From Actinomycetospora chiangmaiensis DSM 45062 (GTDB lineage: Bacteria > Actinomycetota > Actinomycetes > Mycobacteriales > Pseudonocardiaceae): DNA of 45,294 bases. A program made the translations under genes and the position numbers. The DNA lies in contig NZ_KB903230.1 of NCBI RefSeq assembly GCF_000379625.1, forward strand, positions 1-45,294, read 5' to 3'. The first letter of the stretch is position 1. Each line of letters opens with the position of its first letter. A model generated the notes under the pieces. That model had not been told where the DNA came from. It made no database searches and saw only the letters and a program-made list of their open reading frames with translations. Of the stretch, positions 26,085-34,292 are shown piece by piece.

Positions 26085-29000
26085 ACCGCGACGAGGACGC
26101 CCGCCGCCGGATCCGCGCCGACCTCGACGAGACCCTGTTCGTCGAGGCCGGCGCGGGCTCGGGGAAGACCCGCTCCCTCGTGGAGCGGATCGTCGCGCTC
26201 GTCGCCGCCGGCACCCCGCTCCGCCACATCGCGGCGGTGACCTTCACCGAGAAGGCCGCGGCCGAGCTGCGGGACCGGCTGCGCGTCGAACTCACCCGCG
26301 CAGGTCTCGACGAGGCCCTCGACGACCTCGACGGCGCCGCCATCGGCACCCTGCACTCCTTCGCCCGCCGCATCCTCTCCGAGCACGCCGTCGAAGCCGG
26401 TCTGCCACCGCTGGTCGAGGTCCTCGACCCCGTCGCCTCCCGCGTCGCCGCCGACCGGCGCTACGACGAGCTGCAGACCGAGCTGCTCGACGACCCCGAC
26501 GCGGCGCCGGTGCTGCGGCTCGCGCTCGCCGCGGGCATCCGCCTCGATCACCTTCGCGCGCTGGCCACCGCGTTCGACGGCGACTGGGACCTCGTCGACG
26601 AACGCGTCCCCACCATGCTGCCGCCGCGGCCCCGCCTCGACGTCGACGCGCTGCGCCGCCAGGCCGACGAGCTCGTCGCCATGGCCCGGCATTGCGACAC
26701 CGGGGACGACAAGCTGCGGCTGCGGCTCGGCGAGGTACAGGACTGGCGGGCCAAGCTCGACGGCGCCGACGAAGCCGAAGCGCTCGGCCTGCTCGCCGAC
26801 GTGCCCCGCCCCCACGCCCGTCTCGGGCAGAAGGGCAAGTGGAACGGACGGGTCGACGAGGTCCGCGACGCCCTCAAGGAATTGCACGACGCGGCGACCG
26901 ACGCCGCCGCCACGGCCCTCGACGACGTCATCCGCTGGCTGGTCGCCCGGATCGGACGCCGAGTCGTCGACGACGCCCGCACCCGCGCGAGCGAGGGCCG
27001 GCTGCAGTTCCACGACCTGCTCGTCCTCGCCCGCGACCTGTTGCGCCGCGAGCCCGCGGTGCGGGCGGCGCTGCAGGACCGCTACCGGCGGCTGTTACTC
27101 GATGAGTTCCAGGACACCGACCGGCTGCAGATCGAGATCGCCGTCCGCATCGCCGGCGGCGCCGCGGCCGACGCCCCGCGGTGGGAAGACGTTGCGATAC
27201 CGGCCGGGTCGTTGTTCATGGTCGGGGACCCCAAGCAGTCGATCTACCGGTTCCGCCGCGCCGACATCCGCACCTACCTGCAGGCCCGCTCCATCGTCAC
27301 CCGCCCCGTCGAGCTCTCCACGAACGTCCGGTCCACCCGGGCGATCCTCGACTGGGTCAACACCACCTTCACCGCGCTGATCCGCGAGACCGACGGTGCG
27401 CAGCCCGCGTTCCACCCCCTCGACCCAGACACCGACGCGGCGGACGGCGAGCCGGTCCTGCTGCTCGGCCGCGGCAGCGATCACGCCTCGGTCGCCGAGG
27501 CCCGCGCCGGCGAGGCCACCGACATCGCCGCCCTCGTCGCCACCGCGCTGCGCGAGCACTGGACGGTCCGCGACCCCGACACCAAGCAGGACCGGCCGGT
27601 CCGGGCCGACGACATCACCGTGCTCGTCCCGACCCGAACCGCCATCGGCGGCCTCGAGGCAGCGTTCGACAAGCTGCGAATCGCCTACCGGACCGAAGCG
27701 GCGACGTTCGTCTACTCCGCCCCCGAGGTCCGGGAACTGATGGGCTGCCTGCGTGCGGTCGACGACGAGACCAACCAGCTCGCCGTCATCGCCACCCTGC
27801 GCAGCAGCCTCTTCGGCTGCGACGCCCGCCAGCTATGGGAGTGGAAAGCCGCCGGCGGATCCTGGAACCCGTTCGCGCCGGCACCTCACGCGGGCCCGGT
27901 CGCCGACGCGATGACGGTGCTCGCCGGCTGGACCCGGCGACGCTCCCGGGTTTCCCCCAGCGAACTGCTCGACGACATCCTCGAGGCCCGCCGCGCGCTC
28001 GAGGTCGCCGTCGACTCCCCCCGCTACCGCGAGACTTGGCGGCGGCTGCGGTTCGTCGTCGACCAGGCCCGCGCCTGGTCCGACGCCGAACGCGGCTCCC
28101 TGCGCGAATATCTCGCCTGGGCGACCCGGCAGGCCGAGGATCACGCCCGCGTCGTCGAGACCGTCCTGCCCGAACGCGACAGCCACGCCGTGCGGATCAC
28201 CACCATCCACGCCTCCAAAGGCCTCGAGTTCCCCTTCGTCGTGCTCGCCGGACTCTCCGCCAGGAAACCCACCGTGCGGCCCACCGTGCTGTGGCCACGC
28301 GGCGGCGAGTGCCAGGTCGCGTTCGGCCGCGACCACACCACCCGCGGCTACGGCGACGCCTACGCCATCGACCAGGAGCTGGAGGACCACGAGCGGCTCC
28401 GGCTGCTCTACGTCGCCGCGACCCGCGCCACCAGCCGCCTCGCGGTCTCGCTGCACCGCGCCGACGACGCCTGCCTCGCCGGCCTGCTCACCCCTGCCTG
28501 CGGCGGGCACGACTGGGCGGCTCCCGCCGGCATCGAAGCAATGCGGGCGACGTCGGGAGCGGTCGAACCGCCGACCGCGTGGGACGACTGGGCTTCGACT
28601 CGATCGACAGCGTTGAAGGCGGCGAGACGACCGCAGGCGGAGTCAGCCACCGACATCGCCCACGACCGGGCCACCGTGGCGTTGCCGTCGATCGTGCGCG
28701 CGGGTCTGGAGAAGCAGCCGCGGGACCTCGAGCTCAGTCCGTGGCTCAAAGGCCGCTACGGCACCGCGATCGGTCGAGCCGTGCACGGCGTGCTGCAGTC
28801 CGTCCCGCTGTCCACCGGTGACGGCCTTGACGCCGCCGCCGAAGCCCAGGCTCTCGCCGAGAACGTCCCGGACGCCGCTGCGGAGATCGCAGATGCAGTC
28901 CGCGCCGCTCTCGACTCGCCCATCCTGCGGCGCGCCGCCACACGGCCGCACTGGCGAGAGACCTACGTCGGCACCGAAGTCGACGGGACCCTCGTCGAGG

Positions 29001-29221
29001 GCTACGTCGACCTGCTCTACCGCGACGACGACGGACTCGTCCTCGTCGACTACAAGACCGACCAGGACGCCGGCCCCATCGCGCTCGCCGCCTACGAGAC
29101 CCAACTCGGGGTGTACGCCCGCGCCATCGCCGACGCCACCGGCGAACCCGTCGTCCGCTCGGTCCTGCTCTTCCTACGACCCGACGCAGCCGTGGCCCAC
29201 CAGATCAGGCATCTGTACTGA
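26081..29221 (+). CDS. AddA-like UvrD/Rep helicase - PD-(D/E)XK nuclease
   Basis: 1046 residues of superfamily 1A. Walker A is EAGAGSGKT (K29), followed by AVTFTEKAAAELRDR, the Walker B DEFQD, VGDPKQSIYRFR, the coupling motif ITTIHASKGLEFPFVVLAG and LLYVAATRA. At the C-terminus a RecB-type nuclease has EGYVDLLYRDD and VLVDYKTDQD. GTG 26081 overlaps the upstream TGA and follows GGGAGG. Together with the AddB-like subunit it should form a helicase-nuclease that resects double-strand breaks for RecA-dependent repair and degrades foreign linear DNA (family knowledge). It differs from mycobacterial AdnAB, in which both subunits keep helicase motifs. Confidence 0.92.
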   Translation: MNRDEDARRRIRADLDETLFVEAGAGSGKTRSLVERIVALVAAGTPLRHIAAVTFTEKAAAELRDRLRVELTRAGLDEALDDLDGAAIGTLHSFARRILSEHAVEAGLPPLVEVLDPVASRVAADRRYDELQTELLDDPDAAPVLRLALAAGIRLDHLRALATAFDGDWDLVDERVPTMLPPRPRLDVDALRRQADELVAMARHCDTGDDKLRLRLGEVQDWRAKLDGADEAEALGLLADVPRPHARLGQKGKWNGRVDEVRDALKELHDAATDAAATALDDVIRWLVARIGRRVVDDARTRASEGRLQFHDLLVLARDLLRREPAVRAALQDRYRRLLLDEFQDTDRLQIEIAVRIAGGAAADAPRWEDVAIPAGSLFMVGDPKQSIYRFRRADIRTYLQARSIVTRPVELSTNVRSTRAILDWVNTTFTALIRETDGAQPAFHPLDPDTDAADGEPVLLLGRGSDHASVAEARAGEATDIAALVATALREHWTVRDPDTKQDRPVRADDITVLVPTRTAIGGLEAAFDKLRIAYRTEAATFVYSAPEVRELMGCLRAVDDETNQLAVIATLRSSLFGCDARQLWEWKAAGGSWNPFAPAPHAGPVADAMTVLAGWTRRRSRVSPSELLDDILEARRALEVAVDSPRYRETWRRLRFVVDQARAWSDAERGSLREYLAWATRQAEDHARVVETVLPERDSHAVRITTIHASKGLEFPFVVLAGLSARKPTVRPTVLWPRGGECQVAFGRDHTTRGYGDAYAIDQELEDHERLRLLYVAATRATSRLAVSLHRADDACLAGLLTPACGGHDWAAPAGIEAMRATSGAVEPPTAWDDWASTRSTALKAARRPQAESATDIAHDRATVALPSIVRAGLEKQPRDLELSPWLKGRYGTAIGRAVHGVLQSVPLSTGDGLDAAAEAQALAENVPDAAAEIADAVRAALDSPILRRAATRPHWRETYVGTEVDGTLVEGYVDLLYRDDDGLVLVDYKTDQDAGPIALAAYETQLGVYARAIADATGEPVVRSVLLFLRPDAAVAHQIRHLY

Positions 29222-29310
29222 CCGCTCCACCGCCGAGCCGACCGCCGCCGACTCGTCGTCACCGCGTTCAGCTTCGTCGGGGACCAGCGATGTAATAGGA
29301 AAGGGAGCAC

Positions 29311-29793
29311 GTGAGCTTTCAGACCGGGTTGTTCCAGCTCGACCTCTACCAGATCGACGAAGCCACACCAGCCCAAGCAACCCTGGCCACCGACCCGATC
29401 GGCCAGGTCGTCGCCGTTATCTGGGCCTATCTGCCCGAAGGGTTCGGGTCCGAGCTCTACGCCTGGCAGGAGACTGCCTACCTGCGCGCCGAGTTCGCCC
29501 GCGAGAAGGTCGAGCTCGTCCGAGCGATCGAGGGCGAGTACTCCATCGAAGGTGAATGGGACCTCGACGTCCACGACGACGACGCCCGCGAGTACCTGCT
29601 CCTCACCGGGGGCGAAGTGCCCGACGGCAACGCCTTCGCGACCCTCGCGGCGTGCGCATCCGACCTCAAGATCACGCCTCCGCCACCGGAGCTCCGGGCT
29701 GAGTGGGACGAACGCCCCTTCCGCAAAGGAGTCTCTGACGAGGACTGGCCTGGTCCAGGGCCGGGAGAGCACGAGCAGTCGGGCTCCGAATAG
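29311..29793 (+). CDS. Hypothetical acidic protein following AddAB-like genes
   Basis: 160 residues, strongly acidic, with no membrane segment. It starts MSFQTGLFQLDLYQIDEATP, has a mid-section EFAREKVELVRAIEGEYSIEG and ends in a Gly/Pro/Glu-rich tail. I do not recognise the family. The GTG is preceded by AAAGGGAG three to five bases upstream. It lies 89 bp after the AddA-like gene on the same strand and may be co-transcribed, so a link to DNA-end processing is possible but unproven. Confidence 0.65.
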   Translation: MSFQTGLFQLDLYQIDEATPAQATLATDPIGQVVAVIWAYLPEGFGSELYAWQETAYLRAEFAREKVELVRAIEGEYSIEGEWDLDVHDDDAREYLLLTGGEVPDGNAFATLAACASDLKITPPPPELRAEWDERPFRKGVSDEDWPGPGPGEHEQSGSE

Positions 29794-30263
29794 GGGAAGA
29801 CACTGAGGGGCGGGAGTTAACTGCGACTAGTAGGTGAACGGCGCCGTCACTAGCGAGCGACGCGGTTGATGATCTCCTAGCTGTCGGGGGGATGTGCCAG
29901 AGGGCGACGGTGTCGGTTCCCGAAGTTGGCTGCACAGTTTCCCGGAGTGGACTGCGCACGACCGACTGACCAACCGCAGGTATCCAGCGATGTCGCGCTA
30001 ATCCCCGTTATCGCGGCCTCGGCGAGGCCGCCCGAAAGAGTTGGCGGGTCGAGCGCCGGTGAGATGGCGACAACCGGCCGCGGGCCGGTGCCCGACTCCC
30101 TATCTGGATCTCGGGTCTCGGTCCCCGCCCGATCCGGTAGCGCAGCCCTGCGACTGGCGTGCGATGAGAGGCGGTCAGCTACGTTCAGGAGCGGGTCGCC
30201 CCGCCGTGCTCCGGTCGAGGTGGCACCCTCTGGCCCGAGTCCGGCGCGGCCTTCCACGTTGGC
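29794..30263. other. Intergenic between convergent genes
   Basis: About 470 bp with no gene I can support. Frames here are short and low-complexity. It contains one strong stem-loop (listed separately). Confidence 0.5.
30013..30031. terminator. Stem-loop between convergent units
   Basis: Perfect eight-base arms GCGGCCTC and GAGGCCGC with a three-base loop (GGC). It stands between the 3' ends of the plus-strand AddAB-like unit and the minus-strand FAH unit, a sensible place for a bidirectional terminator. No T-run follows. Confidence 0.5.
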
Positions 30264-31151
30264 CTACGCGGGATCGATCCCCGTCTCCCGCTCCACAGCG
30301 TCGGCCGATGCTTCGATGACCTGTCGTTGGCTCCCGAGCCGCTCGATGTGTGTCTCGATGACGTCGCCTGGCTGCAGGTAGGGGAAGCGTTCGGACAATG
30401 CGACCCCTTGCGGGGTCCCGGTCAGGATGAGGTCGCCGGCCTCGAGCGCGACGTACTGGGAGAGATCGACGATCAGGGCCGCAACGTCGAAGATCATGTC
30501 GGCGGTCGTCGAGTCTTGCCGTGGTTCGCCGTTGACCCAGGAGGCGATACGCAGGTCGCTGGGGTCGATCTCGTCGGCCGGTACCAGGGCGGGGCCGAGG
30601 GGGCAGAATCCGGGGGCGATCTTGCCCTTGGACCACTGCCCTCCGGAGGTGTCGATCTGCCGGTGCCGGTCGCTGACGTCGTTGGCGATCGTGTAGCCCG
30701 CGATCGCGTCGGCGGCCTCGCTGCGCTGGGTGAGTCGGTGGGTTCGTCGGGCGATGACGACGGCCAGCTCGACTTCCCAGTCGAGGGTGTCGCAGCCTGC
30801 GGGTCGCGCGACGGTGTCGTGGGGTCCGATGACGGTGTTCGGGTGTTTGAGGAAGACGATCGAGTCCGTCGGAGGAGCGGAGCCGGTCTCGGCCGCGTGG
30901 GCTGTGTAGTTCTGTCCGATGCACAGCACCGCGGTGGGTCGGGCCACCGGCGGCCCGACGCGGAGGTGCTCGGCGTCCTCGATGAGCGGCAGTGCCCCGC
31001 GTTGCAGGGCGTCCCGGGCGGCCGCGAGACCTCCGGCGGCCAGCCACCGGCCGTCGACGTCCTCGGTCAGGGGGGTGAGATCGAACAGGTCGCCGCCCTG
31101 ACGCGCGACGGGACGTTCCCGGCCCTGCGGGCCGAGTCGCAGGATGTCCAA
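30264..31151 (-). CDS. Fumarylacetoacetate hydrolase (FAH)-fold enzyme
   Basis: 295 residues. Family marks are CIGQNYTAHAAE, the metal-binding DWEVELAVVIAR, GYTIANDVSDRHRQ, and the C-terminal LILTGTPQGVALSE and LQPGDVIETHIERLG. FAH-fold enzymes hydrolyse, decarboxylate or isomerise acylpyruvates and beta-diketo acids under Mg2+ or Mn2+ control, often at the end of aromatic catabolic routes. The start is TTG with GGAAGG seven bases upstream, four bases after the regulator's stop. It is the last gene of the unit oxidase - GntR - FAH. The substrate is not determined by sequence; the paired alpha-hydroxy-acid oxidase suggests an oxo acid. Confidence 0.9.
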   Translation of the reverse strand: MDILRLGPQGRERPVARQGGDLFDLTPLTEDVDGRWLAAGGLAAARDALQRGALPLIEDAEHLRVGPPVARPTAVLCIGQNYTAHAAETGSAPPTDSIVFLKHPNTVIGPHDTVARPAGCDTLDWEVELAVVIARRTHRLTQRSEAADAIAGYTIANDVSDRHRQIDTSGGQWSKGKIAPGFCPLGPALVPADEIDPSDLRIASWVNGEPRQDSTTADMIFDVAALIVDLSQYVALEAGDLILTGTPQGVALSERFPYLQPGDVIETHIERLGSQRQVIEASADAVERETGIDPA

Positions 31152-31155
31152 CCGG

Positions 31156-31884
31156 CTACCTTCCTGTTCCTGAGGCTCGAGGCGTGCTCCGACGCTTGGT
31201 CGTGGCGTCCTCGGCGGTGTCCTGGGCTCGCCACTCGCGGGTGATGCGCGTGGTGAGGTTGTCGAGGTGGCGGATCATCGCGGCTTCCGCGGCCTGCCCG
31301 TCCTGGTCCTGCAGCGCGCGCAGGACCCGTTCGTGCTCCAGGACCGCCGGTCCACGGCTGGTGACCCACGCGGTGGCGTACGCGCCGAGGATCACCTGTG
31401 TGCGCACCCGTTCCAGGGACTCGGCGAGACATTCGTTGCCCGCGAGGTCCTGGATCGCGTGGTGGAAGTCGGAATCGGCGCGACGTGCGCCGTCCTGGTC
31501 GCCGCTGTCCACGGAATCGCGGAACCGGTCGTGGATGACGACCAGTTCCTCGAGGGTCTGTTCGTCGATGCGTGGGGCGGCGAGCCGCGCGGCGAGCGCT
31601 TCGAGCTGGGTGCGGACTGCCAGGGAGTCCAGGAGCTCGTAGCGGTCGGGGGCGGCCACGGCGATCGTGCCCGCCACCCGCCGCAGCAGTCGTTCGGAGA
31701 GCAGCCGCTCGACCGCGTTGCGCACCGGGCTGCGGCTCATCTCGAGGTCGGTGGCCAGCCCGAGCACGCTGACCGGGGCACCGACCCCGAGGTCGCCGTC
31801 GAGGATCCGGTTACGGATCAGGCTGTAGGCGGAGTCGGCGAGGGAGTCGGTGCGGGGGTCGGAGTTGAGGTCTGCCGAGGTCAC
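31156..31884 (-). CDS. GntR-family (FadR/FCD) transcriptional regulator
   Basis: 242 residues. The winged helix at the N-terminus contains ADSAYSLIRNRILDGDLGVG then LATDLEMSRSPVRNAVERLL. The C-terminal FCD effector domain (about 85-225) has RTQLEALAARLAA, ARRADSDFHHAIQDLAGNEC and EHERVLRALQDQD, with metal-binding acidic and His residues of that fold. The GTG at 31884 follows AGAGGG by six bases. It lies between oxidase and hydrolase, 47 bp after the oxidase stop, and most likely controls both diverging flavin-enzyme units from the region 33234-33380 (inference). Confidence 0.9.
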   Translation of the reverse strand: MTSADLNSDPRTDSLADSAYSLIRNRILDGDLGVGAPVSVLGLATDLEMSRSPVRNAVERLLSERLLRRVAGTIAVAAPDRYELLDSLAVRTQLEALAARLAAPRIDEQTLEELVVIHDRFRDSVDSGDQDGARRADSDFHHAIQDLAGNECLAESLERVRTQVILGAYATAWVTSRGPAVLEHERVLRALQDQDGQAAEAAMIRHLDNLTTRITREWRAQDTAEDATTKRRSTPRASGTGR

Positions 31885-31931
31885 GAGTGGCCCTCTCGCT
31901 CGGTGCATTTTTGGGTGCTGGGCGGAGGAGC

Positions 31932-33233
31932 CTAACCAGGCTGGATCGACAGACTGGCCTCGGCGAGGTCGGCCCACCGCCGATGCCCCCTGGTCTCGGG
32001 TGCGGGTCCCAGCCGAACGAGGTCGGGAGTCAGCTCGGCGATCGAGCGGGCCCCGAGCAAGGTCATGGTGGTGGTGATCTCTTCCTCGAACAGGGCCGCG
32101 ACCCGGCGCACGCCCAGCTCGCCGGCGGCCATGAGGCCGTAGAGGTAGGCCCGGCCCACGAGCACGGCGTCGGCGCCGAGCGCGAGGGCCGCCACGACGT
32201 CGGCGCCGGAGGTGAAGGCGCCGTCGACGAAGACCTCGCAGCGGCCCTCGAGGCGATCGAGCACTTCGGGCAGCTGGCGGAGCGGGGTGGCGGAGCGGTC
32301 GAGCTGGCGGCCGCCGTGGTTGCTCAACACGATCGCGTCGACGCCCGCTGACGCGATCCGGACCGCGTCCTCCGCGGACTGGACTCCCTTGACCACGAGT
32401 TTGCCCGGCCACTGCTCGCGGAGCCAGGCCAGGTCCTCGAAGTCCACGGCGGGGTCGAAGAGCGTCGCGGCCAGCTCGGCGACGGTGCCCTGCCACGAGT
32501 TCAGCGACGCGAAGTTCAGCGCGCGGGTGGTGAGCAGGTCGATCCACCAGTGCGGGTGGCGGGCACCGTCGATGAAGGTCCGCGGTCCCAGGGACGGTGG
32601 GAGGGTCATGCCGTTGCGGACATCGCGCAGTCGCCGGCCCGCGACCGGGGTGTCGACGGTGAGCACGAGGGCCTCGTAGCCGGCGGCGGCGGCGCGGTCG
32701 ACGAGCTCGCGGCTGCGGCCCCGGTCGCTCCAGAGATAGAGCTGGAACCAGCGTCGACACCCCGGGATGATCTCCGCGACGTCTTCCACCGAGCAGGTGC
32801 CCATGGTCGAGAGCGCGAAGGGCACCCCCGCCGCTCCGGCCGCGCGGGCGGTCGCGAGTTCGCCCTCGTGGTGCAGGACGCGTGTGAAGCCGGTCGGGGC
32901 GAACACGATGGGCAGCGCGCTCGGGGCGCCGAGGATCGTCGCGCGGGTGTCGACGGTGGACACACCGCGCAGCACCCGCGCGATGAAGTGGACCGAGTCG
33001 AGAGCCTCGCGGGCGCGGGCCAGCGATCGCTCGGACTCCGCGCCGCCCTCGACGTAGTCGAAGACCGCTCGAGGGACACGGCGGCGGGCCATCGCGCGGA
33101 GATCCTCGACGCTGGCCGCCCGCGCCGCCCGGCGCCGGTCGCCGTTGAGCACCACCGGGCGCGGGCGCAGCAGATCGGCGAGCTCCGCCGCTCGCGGCAG
33201 CCGGCGCGGCCCGTCCAGCCCTGTCCATCGCAT
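31932..33233 (-). CDS. FMN-dependent alpha-hydroxy-acid oxidase/dehydrogenase
   Basis: 433 residues of the glycolate oxidase / lactate monooxygenase / mandelate dehydrogenase family. Landmarks are VFDYVEGGAESE, PIVFAPTGFTRVLHHEGE, ALSTMGTCSVEDVAE, QLYLWSDRGRSRELV, LVVKGVQSAEDAV, the active-site SNHGGRQLD, and VDGAFTSGADVVAALALGA then VGRAYLYGLMAAG for the FMN phosphate. It oxidises an (S)-2-hydroxy acid to the 2-oxo acid. ATG 33233 has no Shine-Dalgarno. A TTGACT box sits where the transcript would start at or next to the ATG, so it may be leaderless. It diverges from the DJ-1/LLM unit. Confidence 0.9.
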   Translation of the reverse strand: MRWTGLDGPRRLPRAAELADLLRPRPVVLNGDRRRAARAASVEDLRAMARRRVPRAVFDYVEGGAESERSLARAREALDSVHFIARVLRGVSTVDTRATILGAPSALPIVFAPTGFTRVLHHEGELATARAAGAAGVPFALSTMGTCSVEDVAEIIPGCRRWFQLYLWSDRGRSRELVDRAAAAGYEALVLTVDTPVAGRRLRDVRNGMTLPPSLGPRTFIDGARHPHWWIDLLTTRALNFASLNSWQGTVAELAATLFDPAVDFEDLAWLREQWPGKLVVKGVQSAEDAVRIASAGVDAIVLSNHGGRQLDRSATPLRQLPEVLDRLEGRCEVFVDGAFTSGADVVAALALGADAVLVGRAYLYGLMAAGELGVRRVAALFEEEITTTMTLLGARSIAELTPDLVRLGPAPETRGHRRWADLAEASLSIQPG

Positions 33234-33240
33234 GACCGGA

Positions 33241-33269
33241 ACACTGCATCCACGAAGACGCACAGTCAA
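33241..33269 (-). promoter_or_regulatory. Candidate promoter of the oxidase unit
   Basis: Minus strand: -35 TTGACT (33269-33264), a 17-base gap, then CAGTGT (33246-33241) at the -10 position. The -10 is weak. The first codon lies seven bases beyond it, implying a leaderless transcript. Confidence 0.35.
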
Positions 33270-33275
33270 GCTCCA

Positions 33276-33285
33276 CTGCATGCAG
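33276..33285. promoter_or_regulatory. CTGCATGCAG palindrome with two flanking half-repeats
   Basis: A perfect ten-base palindrome CTGCATGCAG lies between the two diverging units. The related direct repeat CTGCATCCAC occurs at 33244-33253 and 33351-33360, over or next to each candidate -10 box. These are plausible binding sites for the GntR regulator. Confidence 0.4.
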
Positions 33286-33322
33286 CTACTCGGGATAGTC
33301 CCCGCTGATGCACAAGCAGGTG

Positions 33323-33351
33323 TTGACTGGATCACGCTCTCGGACTACACC
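33323..33351 (+). promoter_or_regulatory. Candidate promoter of the DJ-1/LLM unit
   Basis: TTGACT at 33323-33328, a 17-base spacer, and TACACC at 33346-33351. It uses the same -35 hexamer and spacing as the opposing promoter. The -10 box lacks the final T. Confidence 0.35.
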
Positions 33352-33380
33352 TGCATCCACCCCAGACCGAGGAGGAGCTT

Positions 33381-34157
33381 GTGTCATCGCGTCCGCCGTC
33401 CGTGCTCATTCCGCTGCCCGACCGCGACTTCGACACCACCGAGTCCTCGATCGCCTGGCGCGCCTTCGTCGACGCCGGCATCGAGGTCACCTTCGCCACC
33501 GAGACGGGCCGGGTCGCCGCGTGCGATCCGCGGCTGCTGCGGCCGGGCTTCTTCAACTGGTTCCCGGCCGGGCCGGACGCCCTGGATGCCTACCGGGCGA
33601 TGTCGAGCTCCCCGGCCTTCCAGTCCCCCATCACCTACCGCGACATCGACCCCGCCGAGTTCGACGCGGTCCATCTCGGCGGCGGGCACGCCCCGGGCAT
33701 GCGCCAGTACCTCGACAGCGCGGTCCTCCGCGAGCGCGTGCTCGGGTTCCACCGCCAGAACAAGACGATCGGCGCGATCTGCCACGGCTCGCTGATCCCG
33801 GCCAGGACCATCGATCCCCGCACCGGGGCCAGCATCATCGAGGGCCGCCGTTTCACCACCCTGACCCGCCCGATCGAGAAGTTCGCGTTCCGCTGCACCT
33901 GGTTCCGGGTGGGCCGCCGTTACCGGACCTACTGGAAGTACACCGAGACCGAGGTCGGACAGGCCGTGGGGCCCTCCGGCGCGATCGAGCGCGGCGAGAC
34001 CCGCTTCGGCCGGTTCGGGTACTCGCTGACCCACGACGAGCCGATGGTGGTCGAGGACGGCCACTTCCTCAGCGCCCGCTACCCCCTCGACGCGCCGCGC
34101 TACGCCGAGGCGTTCGTCCGTCGCCTGGTCGACGACCGCGCCACGGCGACGCCGTAA
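33381..34157 (+). CDS. DJ-1/PfpI-family protein
   Basis: 258 residues of the class I glutamine-amidotransferase-like DJ-1/PfpI superfamily. It has an N-terminal VLIPLPDRDFDTTES strand-loop, VHLGGGHAPGMRQYL, and the nucleophile elbow IGAICHGSLIPAR with its cysteine and following histidine. A C-terminal lid with FRCTWFRVGRRYRTYW follows, longer than in PfpI. Members include chaperones, glyoxalases and hydratases, so the reaction is not set by sequence. The GTG follows GGAGG by five bases. It is the first gene of the unit with LLM monooxygenase and flavin reductase. Confidence 0.85.
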   Translation: MSSRPPSVLIPLPDRDFDTTESSIAWRAFVDAGIEVTFATETGRVAACDPRLLRPGFFNWFPAGPDALDAYRAMSSSPAFQSPITYRDIDPAEFDAVHLGGGHAPGMRQYLDSAVLRERVLGFHRQNKTIGAICHGSLIPARTIDPRTGASIIEGRRFTTLTRPIEKFAFRCTWFRVGRRYRTYWKYTETEVGQAVGPSGAIERGETRFGRFGYSLTHDEPMVVEDGHFLSARYPLDAPRYAEAFVRRLVDDRATATP

Positions 34158-34292
34158 CGGCTCCCCGCCCCCTGCTCCGGCTGAGGCCCTACACCCGGGG
34201 CCCTGCGCCTCGCCCGCCGCGGCGAGCACCACTGCACCGCCACCACGCCGACCCCGTGGCCGGCACCAGACGACCTCCGAGAGGGAACGCCC

